Notes: generated by a model from the sequence alone, not told the origin. A stretch of 41,428 nucleotides of DNA from Thermoplasmatales archaeon (GCA_020350825.1 CP070724.1:2171567-2212994), one strand, 5' to 3'; counted from the first letter of the stretch, positions 25,455 through 33,282 are shown. A program made the numbers and translations.

Positions 25455-26237
25455 TTATAACATTCCATCAATCATAGTGGAAAGAGTTGAAACATCACTA
25501 TATCCGCTATAATCCACAATATTTTGATATTTATCTATAAAAATCAGAGTCGGGTAACCGTATTCACCAACGTAATCTACATACTCTTGAATAATCGAAT
25601 AGTCACTATCAAGAATCCAAGGCCATGTAAGCTCGTTTTCAACAGCGAAATCGCGCAGTGTTTCTATCGGACAACACCCACAAAATACCGAAACTGGAAT
25701 GAAATCATCACGTTGTGCTCTTAAGCTTTTAATGTCCAGAAGCTGATCTGAAACTATTTCATTGGTTTTTGCATTACAACCATAATTAACAAAATTTAAA
25801 ACTACAGTACTACCTTTTAATTGACTTAACAAAAAAGTTTCTCCTGTGACAACCTCTAATGATGAAAAATCAGGGGCAAGGACAAGTTCCTGATTTGAGT
25901 TTGATGATTGAGAATTTTGATTTGATGATTGAGAAGTAGATATTACCTCGGTAGGTGCAGTAATTGCGTAAGTAACTGGAACAAGTACTAACATCGCTAC
26001 GAACAATATAGAAGCGATGTTTCTTTGTCTTCTATGCGTTTTTAACTCATCTCTTATCAAATAAATTTCATCTTCTGGATTAATTCTTTCATCCATTTCT
26101 TCTTCATCTGTTTTATCATTAGTGCTATTTATAAAATGCACTTTGGATAAATGCCTGGGAAGATTCTTACTCATAATAGGAGATTTACAAACAGGGCATT
26201 CAATCAGGATGTTCTTATCTTCGTTCTTTTTCGTCAT
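25455..26237 (-). CDS. Zinc finger - membrane helix - thioredoxin-fold protein lacking the second active Cys
   Basis: A 260-residue protein. Residues 14-34 form a C2H2-like finger (Cys14, Cys17, His29, His34). A membrane helix follows at about 74-93, then a Ser/Asn/Gln-rich linker and, from about 120, a TlpA/AhpC-type thioredoxin domain with APDFSSLEV, VVLNFVNYGC and the cis-Pro segment YGYPTLIF. The usual CxxC is Cys154-Asn-Ala-Lys157, so the resolving Cys is missing, but three Cys (186, 188, 189) lie in SVFCGCCPIE. The redox domain should face outwards and the finger inwards. TlpA-like proteins accompany DUF2318, FtsX and LolD in bacterial iron loci, which supports a redox job in the same system. 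Confidence 0.8.
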   Translation of the reverse strand: MTKKNEDKNILIECPVCKSPIMSKNLPRHLSKVHFINSTNDKTDEEEMDERINPEDEIYLIRDELKTHRRQRNIASILFVAMLVLVPVTYAITAPTEVISTSQSSNQNSQSSNSNQELVLAPDFSSLEVVTGETFLLSQLKGSTVVLNFVNYGCNAKTNEIVSDQLLDIKSLRAQRDDFIPVSVFCGCCPIETLRDFAVENELTWPWILDSDYSIIQEYVDYVGEYGYPTLIFIDKYQNIVDYSGYSDVSTLSTMIDGML

Positions 26238-26300
26238 TCTAATTTCATCCTCCTAATTTATTTCGGTTATCTTTACATCTATCTCTTTTATAAAACCTCT

Positions 26301-26984
26301 CTAAAACATGTATGCCTTTTCTTCTAAGTCAGAGATTTTTATCACAACATCATCTCCATCTATATCCATTGGCAGATAACTAGGCCAACAACCACCGTAA
26401 ACGTTCTCAGTTCCAAGACCGGTTATAGCATATTCGTTACCACAATTGATGCAGTGCATAACATCATCGATTTGTGTATATCCTTTTTTTGCATTGTAAC
26501 ATACATCACATGCGTCAAATGCAACGCGAACATCACCATCTGAGGCCTTAACTGCAAAATAACGAATCGTCACACCATTTCCTTGATGAGAATAAAACTG
26601 TGCGCTACTTATTTCCGATAAAGGAATTCTAACTTCAGTCTCGCTTTGGACTGGTGATTCTTGTGCTGGTTCGGGATTTTGAATGCTTTCATTTCCATTC
26701 ATGGACATTACAGCATAAACAACCACACACATTACTGATATAAGCATCACCGAGCCAATCATCATAATTTTTGCTTTCCTTTTTTTCCGGATAAGTTCCA
26801 TCTTCCGTTGTTTCGCTCTTTTTGATGTCCCTTTATTTCCATCTATTGGTAGATGGTATTCTTCCTCATCTTTATTCTCTTCCACCACTTTCTCATTATG
26901 AACTTTCAGTAAGTGGCTTGCATAGTTCTCCTGCTTCAAAGGACAACCACAAATCGGACAATCCTTCATTTTCTTCTTATCCAT
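26301..26984 (-). CDS. Zinc finger - membrane helix - DUF2318 protein
   Basis: A 227-residue protein from ATG 26984, chosen for AGAGGTGT 7-14 bp upstream (a frame to 27011 is open). Residues 9-29 hold a C2H2-like finger (Cys9, Cys12, His24, His29), then a Lys/Arg-rich region, one membrane helix (about 82-103) and an outward DUF2318 domain: VRIPLSEISSAQFYSHQGNG, CDVCYNAKKGYTQ, CINCGNEYAI and GCWPSYLP. The two CxxC pairs probably bind metal or carry out redox chemistry. It starts 4 bp after the ATPase stop, so it is coupled to the transporter genes. The finger resembles that of the next gene, suggesting that both anchors contact the same cytoplasmic partner. Confidence 0.82.
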   Translation of the reverse strand: MDKKKMKDCPICGCPLKQENYASHLLKVHNEKVVEENKDEEEYHLPIDGNKGTSKRAKQRKMELIRKKRKAKIMMIGSVMLISVMCVVVYAVMSMNGNESIQNPEPAQESPVQSETEVRIPLSEISSAQFYSHQGNGVTIRYFAVKASDGDVRVAFDACDVCYNAKKGYTQIDDVMHCINCGNEYAITGLGTENVYGGCWPSYLPMDIDGDDVVIKISDLEEKAYMF

Positions 26985-26988
26985 ATTT

Positions 26989-27690
26989 CTACACCTCTTT
27001 AATAATTCCATATTTCATTTTGTTGATAATAGAGTCTGAACTTATTTTTCCATCAATCAAATTGATAAGTCTATCCCCTAACCTTCCAATATCGGGATTA
27101 TGTGTAACTAAAACAATTGTATGACCTTCTTTATGCAGCTCTTTAATGAGTTTTAGGACAACCTCACCGTTTTTTTGGTCAAGATTTCCAGTGGGCTCAT
27201 CAGCCAACAAAATCTCTGGTTCATTAATTAAAGCCCTTGCTATGCACACTCGCTGTTGCTCCCCTCCAGATAAATGTGCTGGTACATGCTTTAGTCTATG
27301 CCCCAATCCCACTCTTTTCAACGCATCAACAGCTTCACTTTCTTCTACGAAACTGTGATAATACTGTGCCATCATGACATTCTCAACTGCAGTCAGATAA
27401 GGAACAAGATGATATTGCTGGAAAATCAGACCTATGTTTTCCCTTCTGAATTTTGTTAGCTGATTGCGGTTTAACTTTGTAATTTCTGTACCATTAATAT
27501 GTATGCTTCCTTTGGTAGCAGAATCTAAGCATCCTATGAGGTTCAATAGTGTTGTTTTTCCAGAACCTGAAGGTCCCATAATAGAAGTCCATGCCCCTTT
27601 GTTCATTGAAACGGTAATATTATTAATTGGACGCGTGTCTTTTTCATATAATTTAGTTAGATTTATTAATCTAATTATCTCTTTAGTCAT
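26989..27690 (-). CDS. LolD/MacB-type ABC transporter ATPase
   Basis: A 233-residue ATPase: Walker A GPSGSGKTTL, Q-loop LIFQQYHLVPYLT, signature LSGGEQQRVCIARAL, Walker B ILLADEPTGNLD, switch His in LVTHNPD. This is the LolD/MacB/FtsE-like class that energises FtsX-fold permeases without moving a substrate through the membrane itself. ATG at 27690 is favoured because GAGAGGTGA, at the end of the permease gene, serves as its ribosome site; GTG at 27702 is an alternative. It lies directly behind the permease and ahead of the DUF2318 gene, as in bacterial Fet-type iron loci. Confidence 0.92.
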   Translation of the reverse strand: MTKEIIRLINLTKLYEKDTRPINNITVSMNKGAWTSIMGPSGSGKTTLLNLIGCLDSATKGSIHINGTEITKLNRNQLTKFRRENIGLIFQQYHLVPYLTAVENVMMAQYYHSFVEESEAVDALKRVGLGHRLKHVPAHLSGGEQQRVCIARALINEPEILLADEPTGNLDQKNGEVVLKLIKELHKEGHTIVLVTHNPDIGRLGDRLINLIDGKISSDSIINKMKYGIIKEV

Positions 27691-27694
27691 GGAT

Positions 27695-28951
27695 TTATTC
27701 ACCTCTCAACACAATTGCAGGTTCAATCTTTGTAGCTCTTCTTACAGGTAAAGCACTTGCAAGAAGTGTAATTCCAACAGAAATCCCAAGTGCAATAGGG
27801 ATTATTTCAAATCGTGGGGTAATTGATGTGTTGAACACACTTAGTCCGATAAATTGAGAAAGAATAATACCGATAATATATCCAAATATTCCCCCGATAA
27901 CGCCGATTATTGATGCCTCTGAAAGGAAGAGAGAAACGATTTTTTTATCCTCAGCTCCTACACTTTTCATCAATCCAATTTCTTTCTGTCGTTCAATAAC
28001 GGAAGTAGTCATTGTCGTCATAACTCCAAGAGCAGATGCAAGCAGCGCAACTATAGTTACCAGAAACATCATATCCTCTATTTTACCGAGGATGTTCATT
28101 TCTGCGCTTACAAGTTGTTTGACAGTTCTTGCTTCAGCATAAGTGATCTTTCCTTCGATCTCTTCTGCAAACGTATCCACAGGGCATGCATTACATAATG
28201 CAGATACCTGAATCATGTGTACCTTATCATTTCGACCCGTCAGATCTTGAGCTACTTGTAAATTTACAAAGATCTGGTTATCCTCGTTTCCATCTGTTTC
28301 TACTATGCCTTTAACTTTGAGATTGTAAACTGTTTCATTTGTTAATTCTTCATAGTTAGCATAGTATCTGATAGTTAATGTATCTCCAATTTCAAGATTT
28401 AATTTTTCTGCTACGTTGATTCCAACCATACTACTCGTTGTATCGTTTTGATCTTCAATCCAGTTCCCACTGACTTTCCACCAAGGACTGATTTCTTGGA
28501 TTCCTGTGTTGAAAATTAGAGGATCATTAGAAGAATATGGCTCGATTATTTCAATGTCTTTGCTAAAATATGTTCCAGCAAGAACTACATTTTGTTCATC
28601 TTCCCCTTCACCGATACTTACTACTTGGTATAAAATGGGTGCAAAACCTAGTACATTATTTCTCCAAAAAATTGTTTTGATTTTCCATAAATCACTTTCA
28701 TTGATATATCTTTGTTCAGTCACAGAGCCAAAGTCAACGCCGGGGAAACCAACTTCAATGGTATCTGATTCTGGAACAACCATAAGATTAGCACCATACT
28801 TTCTAAATTCATATCCGACTTTCTCACCCACATCAAGAGAAACACTCAATAATGCCGTTGCTATTGCCGCTCCCATAATTACTGATATTACTGCTATGGC
28901 AATTCGTGATTTTCGTTTTGATAATGACTTCCATAGTATTCGAAGAAACAT
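27695..28951 (-). CDS. FtsX/MacB-type ABC permease
   Basis: A 418-residue protein: one N-terminal helix (about 15-37), a large outward domain (about 40-290, the MacB_PCD type), then three C-terminal helices (about 295-318, 340-365 and 378-400) with the FtsX coupling segment ERQKEIGLMKSVGAEDKKIV. Such permeases pass mechanical force from the LolD-type ATPase to outward partners, here presumably the DUF2318 and thioredoxin proteins. It is the first gene of a five-part minus-strand operon. Its ribosome site AGGTG lies inside the palindrome O1 that ends 2 bp before ATG, so a repressor there would block both start of transcription and the leader. Confidence 0.9.
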   Translation of the reverse strand: MFLRILWKSLSKRKSRIAIAVISVIMGAAIATALLSVSLDVGEKVGYEFRKYGANLMVVPESDTIEVGFPGVDFGSVTEQRYINESDLWKIKTIFWRNNVLGFAPILYQVVSIGEGEDEQNVVLAGTYFSKDIEIIEPYSSNDPLIFNTGIQEISPWWKVSGNWIEDQNDTTSSMVGINVAEKLNLEIGDTLTIRYYANYEELTNETVYNLKVKGIVETDGNEDNQIFVNLQVAQDLTGRNDKVHMIQVSALCNACPVDTFAEEIEGKITYAEARTVKQLVSAEMNILGKIEDMMFLVTIVALLASALGVMTTMTTSVIERQKEIGLMKSVGAEDKKIVSLFLSEASIIGVIGGIFGYIIGIILSQFIGLSVFNTSITPRFEIIPIALGISVGITLLASALPVRRATKIEPAIVLRGE

Positions 28952-28952
28952 T

Positions 28953-28971
28953 GTTTACACCTATTGTAAAC
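28953..28971 (-). promoter_or_regulatory. Operator O1 (GTTTACA-5-TGTAAAC)
   Basis: A perfect inverted repeat, GTTTACA (28953-28959) and TGTAAAC (28965-28971), immediately before the permease ATG and over the predicted transcription start. Confidence 0.8.
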
Positions 28972-28995
28972 ATTATTATCTTCCTGGTTTAAATA

Positions 28996-29014
28996 GTTTA
29001 CGATAAATGTAAAC
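28996..29014 (-). promoter_or_regulatory. Operator O2, upstream of the transporter-operon TATA box
   Basis: GTTTACG (28996-29002) and TGTAAAC (29008-29014) with a 5-bp spacer, one mismatch from O1. The minus-strand TATA-like TATTTAAACC (about 28985-28994) lies between O2 and O1, so the two sites bracket the promoter. Confidence 0.78.
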
Positions 29015-29210
29015 CTAAAAGGATCTGCATTGAAATTAAACAATTTTAATAGTAGGGAAAAATTTTTGAATTAAACCTGCTTAATGTCCAAGAAAATTAT
29101 ATTCACATAAATAAACAGAGTTAATTTATAAGGTAGATACAAAGGAAAGGAAATATGAGTCTAATGTTAGAGTTAATAAAATCTTTTTTAACAAATCATA
29201 TAAATTAGAA

Positions 29211-29318
29211 GGTTGAGGCATAAATGGAGAGGAAAGTTGGGGAGTTTGATCTGGAAGGGAGGAAAGGAGGAAGAAAGTAAAAATAATACTCTTTCAGGCA
29301 AAACTCCCCATTTTCTTT
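29211..29318 (+). ncRNA. Purine-rich structured RNA candidate, copy A
   Basis: TGGGGAGTTT (29238-29247) pairs perfectly with AAACTCCCCA (29301-29310), enclosing a purine-rich loop with CTGGAAGGGAGGAAA. A TATA-like ATATAAAT (29198-29205) lies a few bases before GGTTGA (29211). The ordered landmarks TATA, GGTTGA, ATGGA, GGGGA, CTGG, GGGAGGAAA, AGG(C/T)AAAA and TCCCC recur in the element at 39572-39713. It lies between the divergent operator-controlled promoters. No long reading frame covers it. A 17-codon frame at 29155-29208 with a ribosome-like site lies just before it and is not claimed as a gene. Confidence 0.45.
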
Positions 29319-29359
29319 ACAATTGATGTTAACAATATATGTCTCGTACTATATAAATA

Positions 29360-29378
29360 CTTTACGGTAAATGTAAAT
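29360..29378. promoter_or_regulatory. Operator O3
   Basis: CTTTACG and TGTAAAT arms with a 5-bp spacer, matching the O1 pattern with changes at the outermost bases and one inner base. It lies 40-60 bp before the repressor gene and next to a second TATA-like ATATAAAT (29351-29358). Confidence 0.7.
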
Positions 29379-29416
29379 TTAAAGCTAACGGATGCACAAC
29401 AAGTTTTATATACTTT

Positions 29417-29435
29417 GTTTACACTATATGTAAAA
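29417..29435 (+). promoter_or_regulatory. Operator O4 at the repressor-gene start
   Basis: GTTTACA (29417-29423) and TGTAAAA (29429-29435) with a 5-bp spacer end 2 bp before the ATG at 29438. The TATA-like TTTTATATA (29404-29412) lies about 25-30 bp before ATG, so the transcript is probably leaderless and O4 covers its start: autorepression is expected. Confidence 0.78.
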
Positions 29436-29437
29436 CA

Positions 29438-29803
29438 ATGGTGAAAATAGAACGAATAAGTCTTGACAAAGAAGGATTAACAAAATTCTTTAGTCCAAAT
29501 GAAGCGCGGATTCTAGAATTACTCTGGGAAAAAAAGAAGATGACATCGCCTGAGATTCGGCAACAATGCAATGACTTATCCTTAGCATGTGTAGCCGGAA
29601 CACTAGATAGATTAGCAAAATCTGGTTTTGTCAGTCGTACAATTGATGAAACTGGGCCCAGAGTGAGATATATATATTCTCCTGTTGGTAATAGACAAAA
29701 AGTAGGGACTAAAATTTGTGAAAAGATAATTGACTGTTTGGTTGACACATTTGGTACCTCTACTGTTGATTCTATCGGGAAAAATCGAAAAAGAGGAAAC
29801 TGA
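29438..29803 (+). CDS. BlaI/MecI/CopY-type winged-helix repressor
   Basis: A 121-residue protein. Residues about 15-75 form the winged helix (FSPNEARILELLWEKKKMTS, SPEIRQQC, AGTLDRLAKSGFVSRTID) in the pattern of the penicillinase repressor family, followed by a short C-terminal dimerisation region. These repressors bind TACA/TGTA-type palindromes as dimers, which is what O1-O4 look like. The next gene starts 2 bp after the stop and encodes a membrane metallopeptidase, the same pairing as BlaI with BlaR1. Unlike CopY, no C-terminal Cys motif is present, so direct metal sensing by this protein is not evident. Confidence 0.82.
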   Translation: MVKIERISLDKEGLTKFFSPNEARILELLWEKKKMTSPEIRQQCNDLSLACVAGTLDRLAKSGFVSRTIDETGPRVRYIYSPVGNRQKVGTKICEKIIDCLVDTFGTSTVDSIGKNRKRGN

Positions 29804-29805
29804 AA

Positions 29806-30471
29806 ATGATTGGTGTTGAATGTTTTCTTTCCTGTATTGTAGAATCGGGATTGGTTTACCCTTTAATGGGATTAATCACCATAACTGCAATATTATTATT
29901 CATGTACATATTTAAACGAAACTATGAATCGTTATTGGCAAGTCAATCTACCTTGACGGTCATAATCTCGGTTAACCTTTTTTCTATGAATTGTGATATG
30001 TTTACATGGGTTTGGATATATCTTGGAATAATTCTTATTGGCACATTATTGATGGGATTGGTGAAACATTACCTTGAATTGCAACTTGACAGGAATATTA
30101 TTAGATCACCACCCTATCTTTCTGAAATCAAAAAAAAGTTCAAGGTTGATATTAGCGTTCTTGATACACAGAAAATAAAGGCATTTACGTATAAAAATAG
30201 AATCTATCTTTCGGTTGGACTACTTGAGCGACTTGAGAAAGATGAGATAATGGCTGTAGTTGCGCATGAAGTTTATCATTTGAATCATAGTCCGAATAAA
30301 CTTCTGTCATCCCTGCTTGCACTTACTTCACTAACATTCCGAAGGTTTAATGATGAACATTATGCAGATCAATATGCTGTAAAAACTGCAGGTATTCACA
30401 ATTTGATTAATGCCCTTAAGAAATTAGAAATTAGAGATTATAAAAAACGTGCTATGAAACTATCCGCATAG
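29806..30471 (+). CDS. M48/M56-like membrane zinc metallopeptidase
   Basis: A 221-residue protein with two or three N-terminal membrane helices (about 15-36, 44-60 and 68-86) and a cytoplasmic zinc peptidase domain. The zinc site is VVAHEVYHLNH with His154, Glu155 and His158; the third ligand is likely Glu184 in NDEHYADQYA. This layout is that of BlaR1/MecR1-type M56 peptidases and of short M48 peptidases. BlaR1 signals by leading to cleavage of BlaI; a similar role in inactivating the adjacent repressor is inferred from the gene pairing. No outward sensor domain is present after the peptidase, so the signal may be sensed by the helices, or by another protein of the locus. Confidence 0.8.
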   Translation: MIGVECFLSCIVESGLVYPLMGLITITAILLFMYIFKRNYESLLASQSTLTVIISVNLFSMNCDMFTWVWIYLGIILIGTLLMGLVKHYLELQLDRNIIRSPPYLSEIKKKFKVDISVLDTQKIKAFTYKNRIYLSVGLLERLEKDEIMAVVAHEVYHLNHSPNKLLSSLLALTSLTFRRFNDEHYADQYAVKTAGIHNLINALKKLEIRDYKKRAMKLSA

Positions 30472-30579
30472 AATTATATAGAAATATAACGTTTTTTTTT
30501 CACTTGCATCGAAAGAAACACTAAATAACGCCTATTTGTTATCTTTTGAAATCTTATAATCCCATAGAAGGTATAAATT

Positions 30580-31590
30580 ATGTTAGTAAATGATAGATAT
30601 AGCAGACAAATATTGCTAAAAAACATTCAGAGTGATGGACAGGAAAAACTGGGAAAAAGTCATACAGTTGTCATTGGGTGTGGTGCACTTGGTACCACTG
30701 TTGCGAATAATCTGGTAAGAAGTGGTATTGGTTATATAAGAATCATTGATAGAGATATAATTGAGTTAAATAATCTTCAAAGACAGAATCTTTTTGATGA
30801 AGATGATATTGGACTCCCTAAAGCTTCTACTGCAGCAAAAAAACTAGAAAAAATTAATTCCAATATTAAAATCGAATATATTGTAGATGATGTAAATCAT
30901 GAAAATATCGAGCATGTTATCAAAAACATGGATGTTGTGATAGATGGAACAGACAACATGCTAATTCGCTTTTTGATAAACGATGCCTGTGTAAAACATA
31001 GTATTCCTTGGGTGTATGGCGGGGCTATCGAGACATATGGGATGACTATGAACATTATTCCACACAAAACACCATGTTTTAGGTGTGTAATCCAGGATCT
31101 TCCAGATGCAGGGTCATTGCCCACTTGTGATACAGTTGGAGTTCTTAATTCTATTCCAGGGATTATTAGCTGTATAGAAGGTACTGAAGCGCTAAAAATT
31201 CTTCTCAAAGAGGATATCAACAGAGATCTATTAATGTATGATATATGGAGTCATGATTTTCATAAGATAAAAATCAAAAAGAGAAAAGATTGTGAATGTT
31301 GTGGTAAGCATAACTTTGAGTTTTTAAATGCAAAAAAGAAAGAGACTTTAATTTCGTTATGTGGATCTGGTGCTATACAAATCATACCTGCCAAGAGTCC
31401 AAAAATTTCCTTTGAGGAATTGGCAGAAAAGTTACAGAAATTAGGTGATGTGTATATCCATGAAGTGGTTCTTAGATTTAGAATTCCTGGTTATGAGTTT
31501 AATATTTTCAGGAATGGTAGAACAATTATCACAGGTACTAATGACAAGAAAATTGCAAAATCACTTTATGCAAAATATGTTGGTATTTAA
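30580..31590 (+). CDS. ThiF/MoeB/E1-like adenylyltransferase
   Basis: A 336-residue protein. The nucleotide-binding loop is VIGCGALGTTVANNL (about 32), followed by IIDRDIIELNNLQRQ and DGTDNMLIRFLIND. Zinc ligands are CFRC near 168 and CECC near 240, and the conserved Cys is Cys183 in LPTCDTVG. Such enzymes adenylate the C-terminal glycine of small ubiquitin-like sulfur carriers (ThiS, MoaD or archaeal SAMPs). A C-terminal extension of about 90 residues (ETLISLCGSGAIQIIPAKSP and onward) is not part of the core enzyme and looks like a small alpha/beta domain. The following PP-loop gene suggests a joint role in sulfur transfer. AAGGT 7 bp before ATG is the likely ribosome site. Confidence 0.88.
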   Translation: MLVNDRYSRQILLKNIQSDGQEKLGKSHTVVIGCGALGTTVANNLVRSGIGYIRIIDRDIIELNNLQRQNLFDEDDIGLPKASTAAKKLEKINSNIKIEYIVDDVNHENIEHVIKNMDVVIDGTDNMLIRFLINDACVKHSIPWVYGGAIETYGMTMNIIPHKTPCFRCVIQDLPDAGSLPTCDTVGVLNSIPGIISCIEGTEALKILLKEDINRDLLMYDIWSHDFHKIKIKKRKDCECCGKHNFEFLNAKKKETLISLCGSGAIQIIPAKSPKISFEELAEKLQKLGDVYIHEVVLRFRIPGYEFNIFRNGRTIITGTNDKKIAKSLYAKYVGI

Positions 31591-31626
31591 GATTAAAGTA
31601 AAAAAGAGATGTTAGATTTCAGTTAG

Positions 31627-32616
31627 ATGATCGATATCATGAATAATCGTGGAACCATAAAGGCAGTAGGCTTACTTTCCGGTGGATTAGATAGTACTCT
31701 GGCTGTTAAGCTTATGATTGATCAAGATGTGGATGTTACTGTTCTAAATTTTGTTACTCCCTTCTGTACTTGCACAAGGAAAGGATGTGAACATGAGGCT
31801 ACTCGTGTGGCAAAGCTTTTTGGTCTTCCCCTTAAAACCATTTCTGGTGGACGAGAGTATATTGATATGATAAAAAGTCCGAAATATGGATATGGTAAGA
31901 ATATGAATCCTTGTATCGACTGCAGGATTTTTATGTTTCGAAAAGCAAAGCAGTTTATGGAGGAAAGTGGTGCACATTTTATCTTTACAGGCGAGGTACT
32001 TGGTCAAAGACCAATGTCGCAATATAAAAAGGCGTTAAAGATTATAGATATGGAGTCAGATTTAGAGAATCTTGTGGTTAGACCTCTGTCATCAAAGCTG
32101 TTAAAGCCTACTATTCCTGAGGAGAAAGGGTGGATAGACAGAGAAAAACTATTGGCAATCCAAGGAAGAAGACGCCTTCCTCAGATGGAGCTGGCAGATA
32201 AACTAGGAATTAAAGATTACCCCTGCCCTGCTGGAGGATGTCGACTTACTGATTCTACTTTTGCTAAAAGATTGAGAGAATCGTTTGATTACAATGAAGA
32301 TTCTATTAAAGACATACAGCTTCTAAAGTATGGTAGGCATTTTAGATTAGATAATGGTATAAAAGTTGTTGTTGGTAGAAATGAAGAAGAGAATAAGATT
32401 CTTCTAAGATTTTTTAGCAAGGATGATGTTATGATGGAAGTCATCGGAGTTGGTAGTCCAATAGTTTTGCTGAAAAAAAGTAGACGTAAAGAGGACATTA
32501 AGAAAGCTGCAGCTCTTTGCATCCGTTATAGTGATTTGGATGATGCAGCAGATGCAGATTTGAAAATAATATACAGTAAGACCAATGAAGAAGTGGTAAA
32601 ATTTTCCCTCTTGTGA
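31627..32616 (+). CDS. PP-loop ATPase, probable tRNA thiolation enzyme
   Basis: A 329-residue protein. The PP-loop is GLLSGGLDSTLAVKLM (about 16). Cys-containing motifs FCTCTRKGC, NPCIDCRIFMF and CPAGGC flank GEVLGQRPMSQ, the pattern of ThiI/MnmA-like sulfurtransferases that activate tRNA uridine with ATP. This subgroup, with a C-terminal extension (about 220-329), is often annotated as a tRNA (methylaminomethyl-thiouridine) enzyme without proof. The cysteines could carry persulfide or an iron-sulfur cluster. It follows the E1-like gene by 36 bp and probably shares its transcript; an alternative start is Met5. Confidence 0.83.
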   Translation: MIDIMNNRGTIKAVGLLSGGLDSTLAVKLMIDQDVDVTVLNFVTPFCTCTRKGCEHEATRVAKLFGLPLKTISGGREYIDMIKSPKYGYGKNMNPCIDCRIFMFRKAKQFMEESGAHFIFTGEVLGQRPMSQYKKALKIIDMESDLENLVVRPLSSKLLKPTIPEEKGWIDREKLLAIQGRRRLPQMELADKLGIKDYPCPAGGCRLTDSTFAKRLRESFDYNEDSIKDIQLLKYGRHFRLDNGIKVVVGRNEEENKILLRFFSKDDVMMEVIGVGSPIVLLKKSRRKEDIKKAAALCIRYSDLDDAADADLKIIYSKTNEEVVKFSLL

Positions 32617-32677
32617 TGTATTTTTACTTGTTATGCGTAGTTTTTGTATGAAAAAATTATAATATTACATGTTAGAA

Positions 32678-32750
32678 CGCCGTCTGCCGGACTCGGACCG
32701 GCGACCGCTCGGTTAACAGCCGAGTGCTCTACCAACTGAGCTAAGACGGC
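32678..32750 (-). tRNA. tRNA-Asn (anticodon GTT)
   Basis: Read on the minus strand, the acceptor stem GCCGTCT pairs with AGACGGC, leaving a G discriminator. The D-arm is GCTCAGTTGGTAGAGC, the anticodon arm CTCGG-CTGTTAA-CCGAG gives GTT, and the T-arm is GCCGG-TCCGAGT-CCGGC. CCA is not encoded, there is no intron, and a TATA-like AATATAAAA lies about 35-45 bp upstream. Confidence 0.97.
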
Positions 32751-32862
32751 ACATCTCTGTAGCACAACAGAATTATAGTTTTATATTAAAACATTTTGTA
32801 GGTATAGATACAAATATTAGTAAAATAAATCTTTAAATACGATTCTATAATGCTCCTAAGGT

Positions 32863-33282
32863 ATGAATTATAAAAGATTTGGAAATAAAGTTATAGTAAG
32901 AATAGATAGCGGTGAAGAGATTGTTAAAACACTAGAACAGTTATGTAAAAATCTAGATATTAAACTTGGATCAATCTCTGGAATTGGAGCGGCCGATAAA
33001 GTTACAATCGGTATTTTTGAAGTAAAGACAAAAACATACCATTCAACAGAATTTATAGGAGATCATGAAATTGCACCAGTATATGGGAATATTTCGACTA
33101 TGAAAGGTAAAGTATATTTATATTTGCACACAAATCTATGTAATGCAGAACACAAGTCTTTTGGCGGTCATTTAAACTCAGCTGTTGTTAGCGCAACATT
33201 TGAAGCTGTAATAGATATTATAGATAGTGAAATTGATAGAGTATTTGATAAAAAAATAGGATTAAATCTCTTGAATATCTAA
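32863..33282 (+). CDS. PPC/DUF296 domain protein
   Basis: A 139-residue protein made of a single PPC domain. Core segments are IVRIDSGEEIVKTLEQLC, LGSISGIGAADKVTIGIF, and the metal-binding-like LHTNLCNAEHKSFGGHL, where His residues in related structures bind zinc. In plants the domain follows AT-hooks; in archaea and bacteria it occurs alone as a trimer, sometimes called a DNA-binding protein, though function is unproven. TTTAAATAC about 30 bp upstream is its TATA box, and AAGGT touches ATG, so the transcript has almost no leader. Confidence 0.88.
   Translation: MNYKRFGNKVIVRIDSGEEIVKTLEQLCKNLDIKLGSISGIGAADKVTIGIFEVKTKTYHSTEFIGDHEIAPVYGNISTMKGKVYLYLHTNLCNAEHKSFGGHLNSAVVSATFEAVIDIIDSEIDRVFDKKIGLNLLNI

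Noticed and set aside
29155..29208. 17-codon frame (MSLMLELIKSFLTNHIN) with a ribosome-like AAAGGAAAGGAA before it
   Set aside because: Too short to support without conservation or expression data; kept only as a note in the neighbouring RNA entry.
30500..30520. TTTCGATGCAA on the minus strand, like box 1 of the bipartite promoter element
   Set aside because: Box 2 is missing at the right distance and no minus-strand gene starts nearby, so a chance match is likely.
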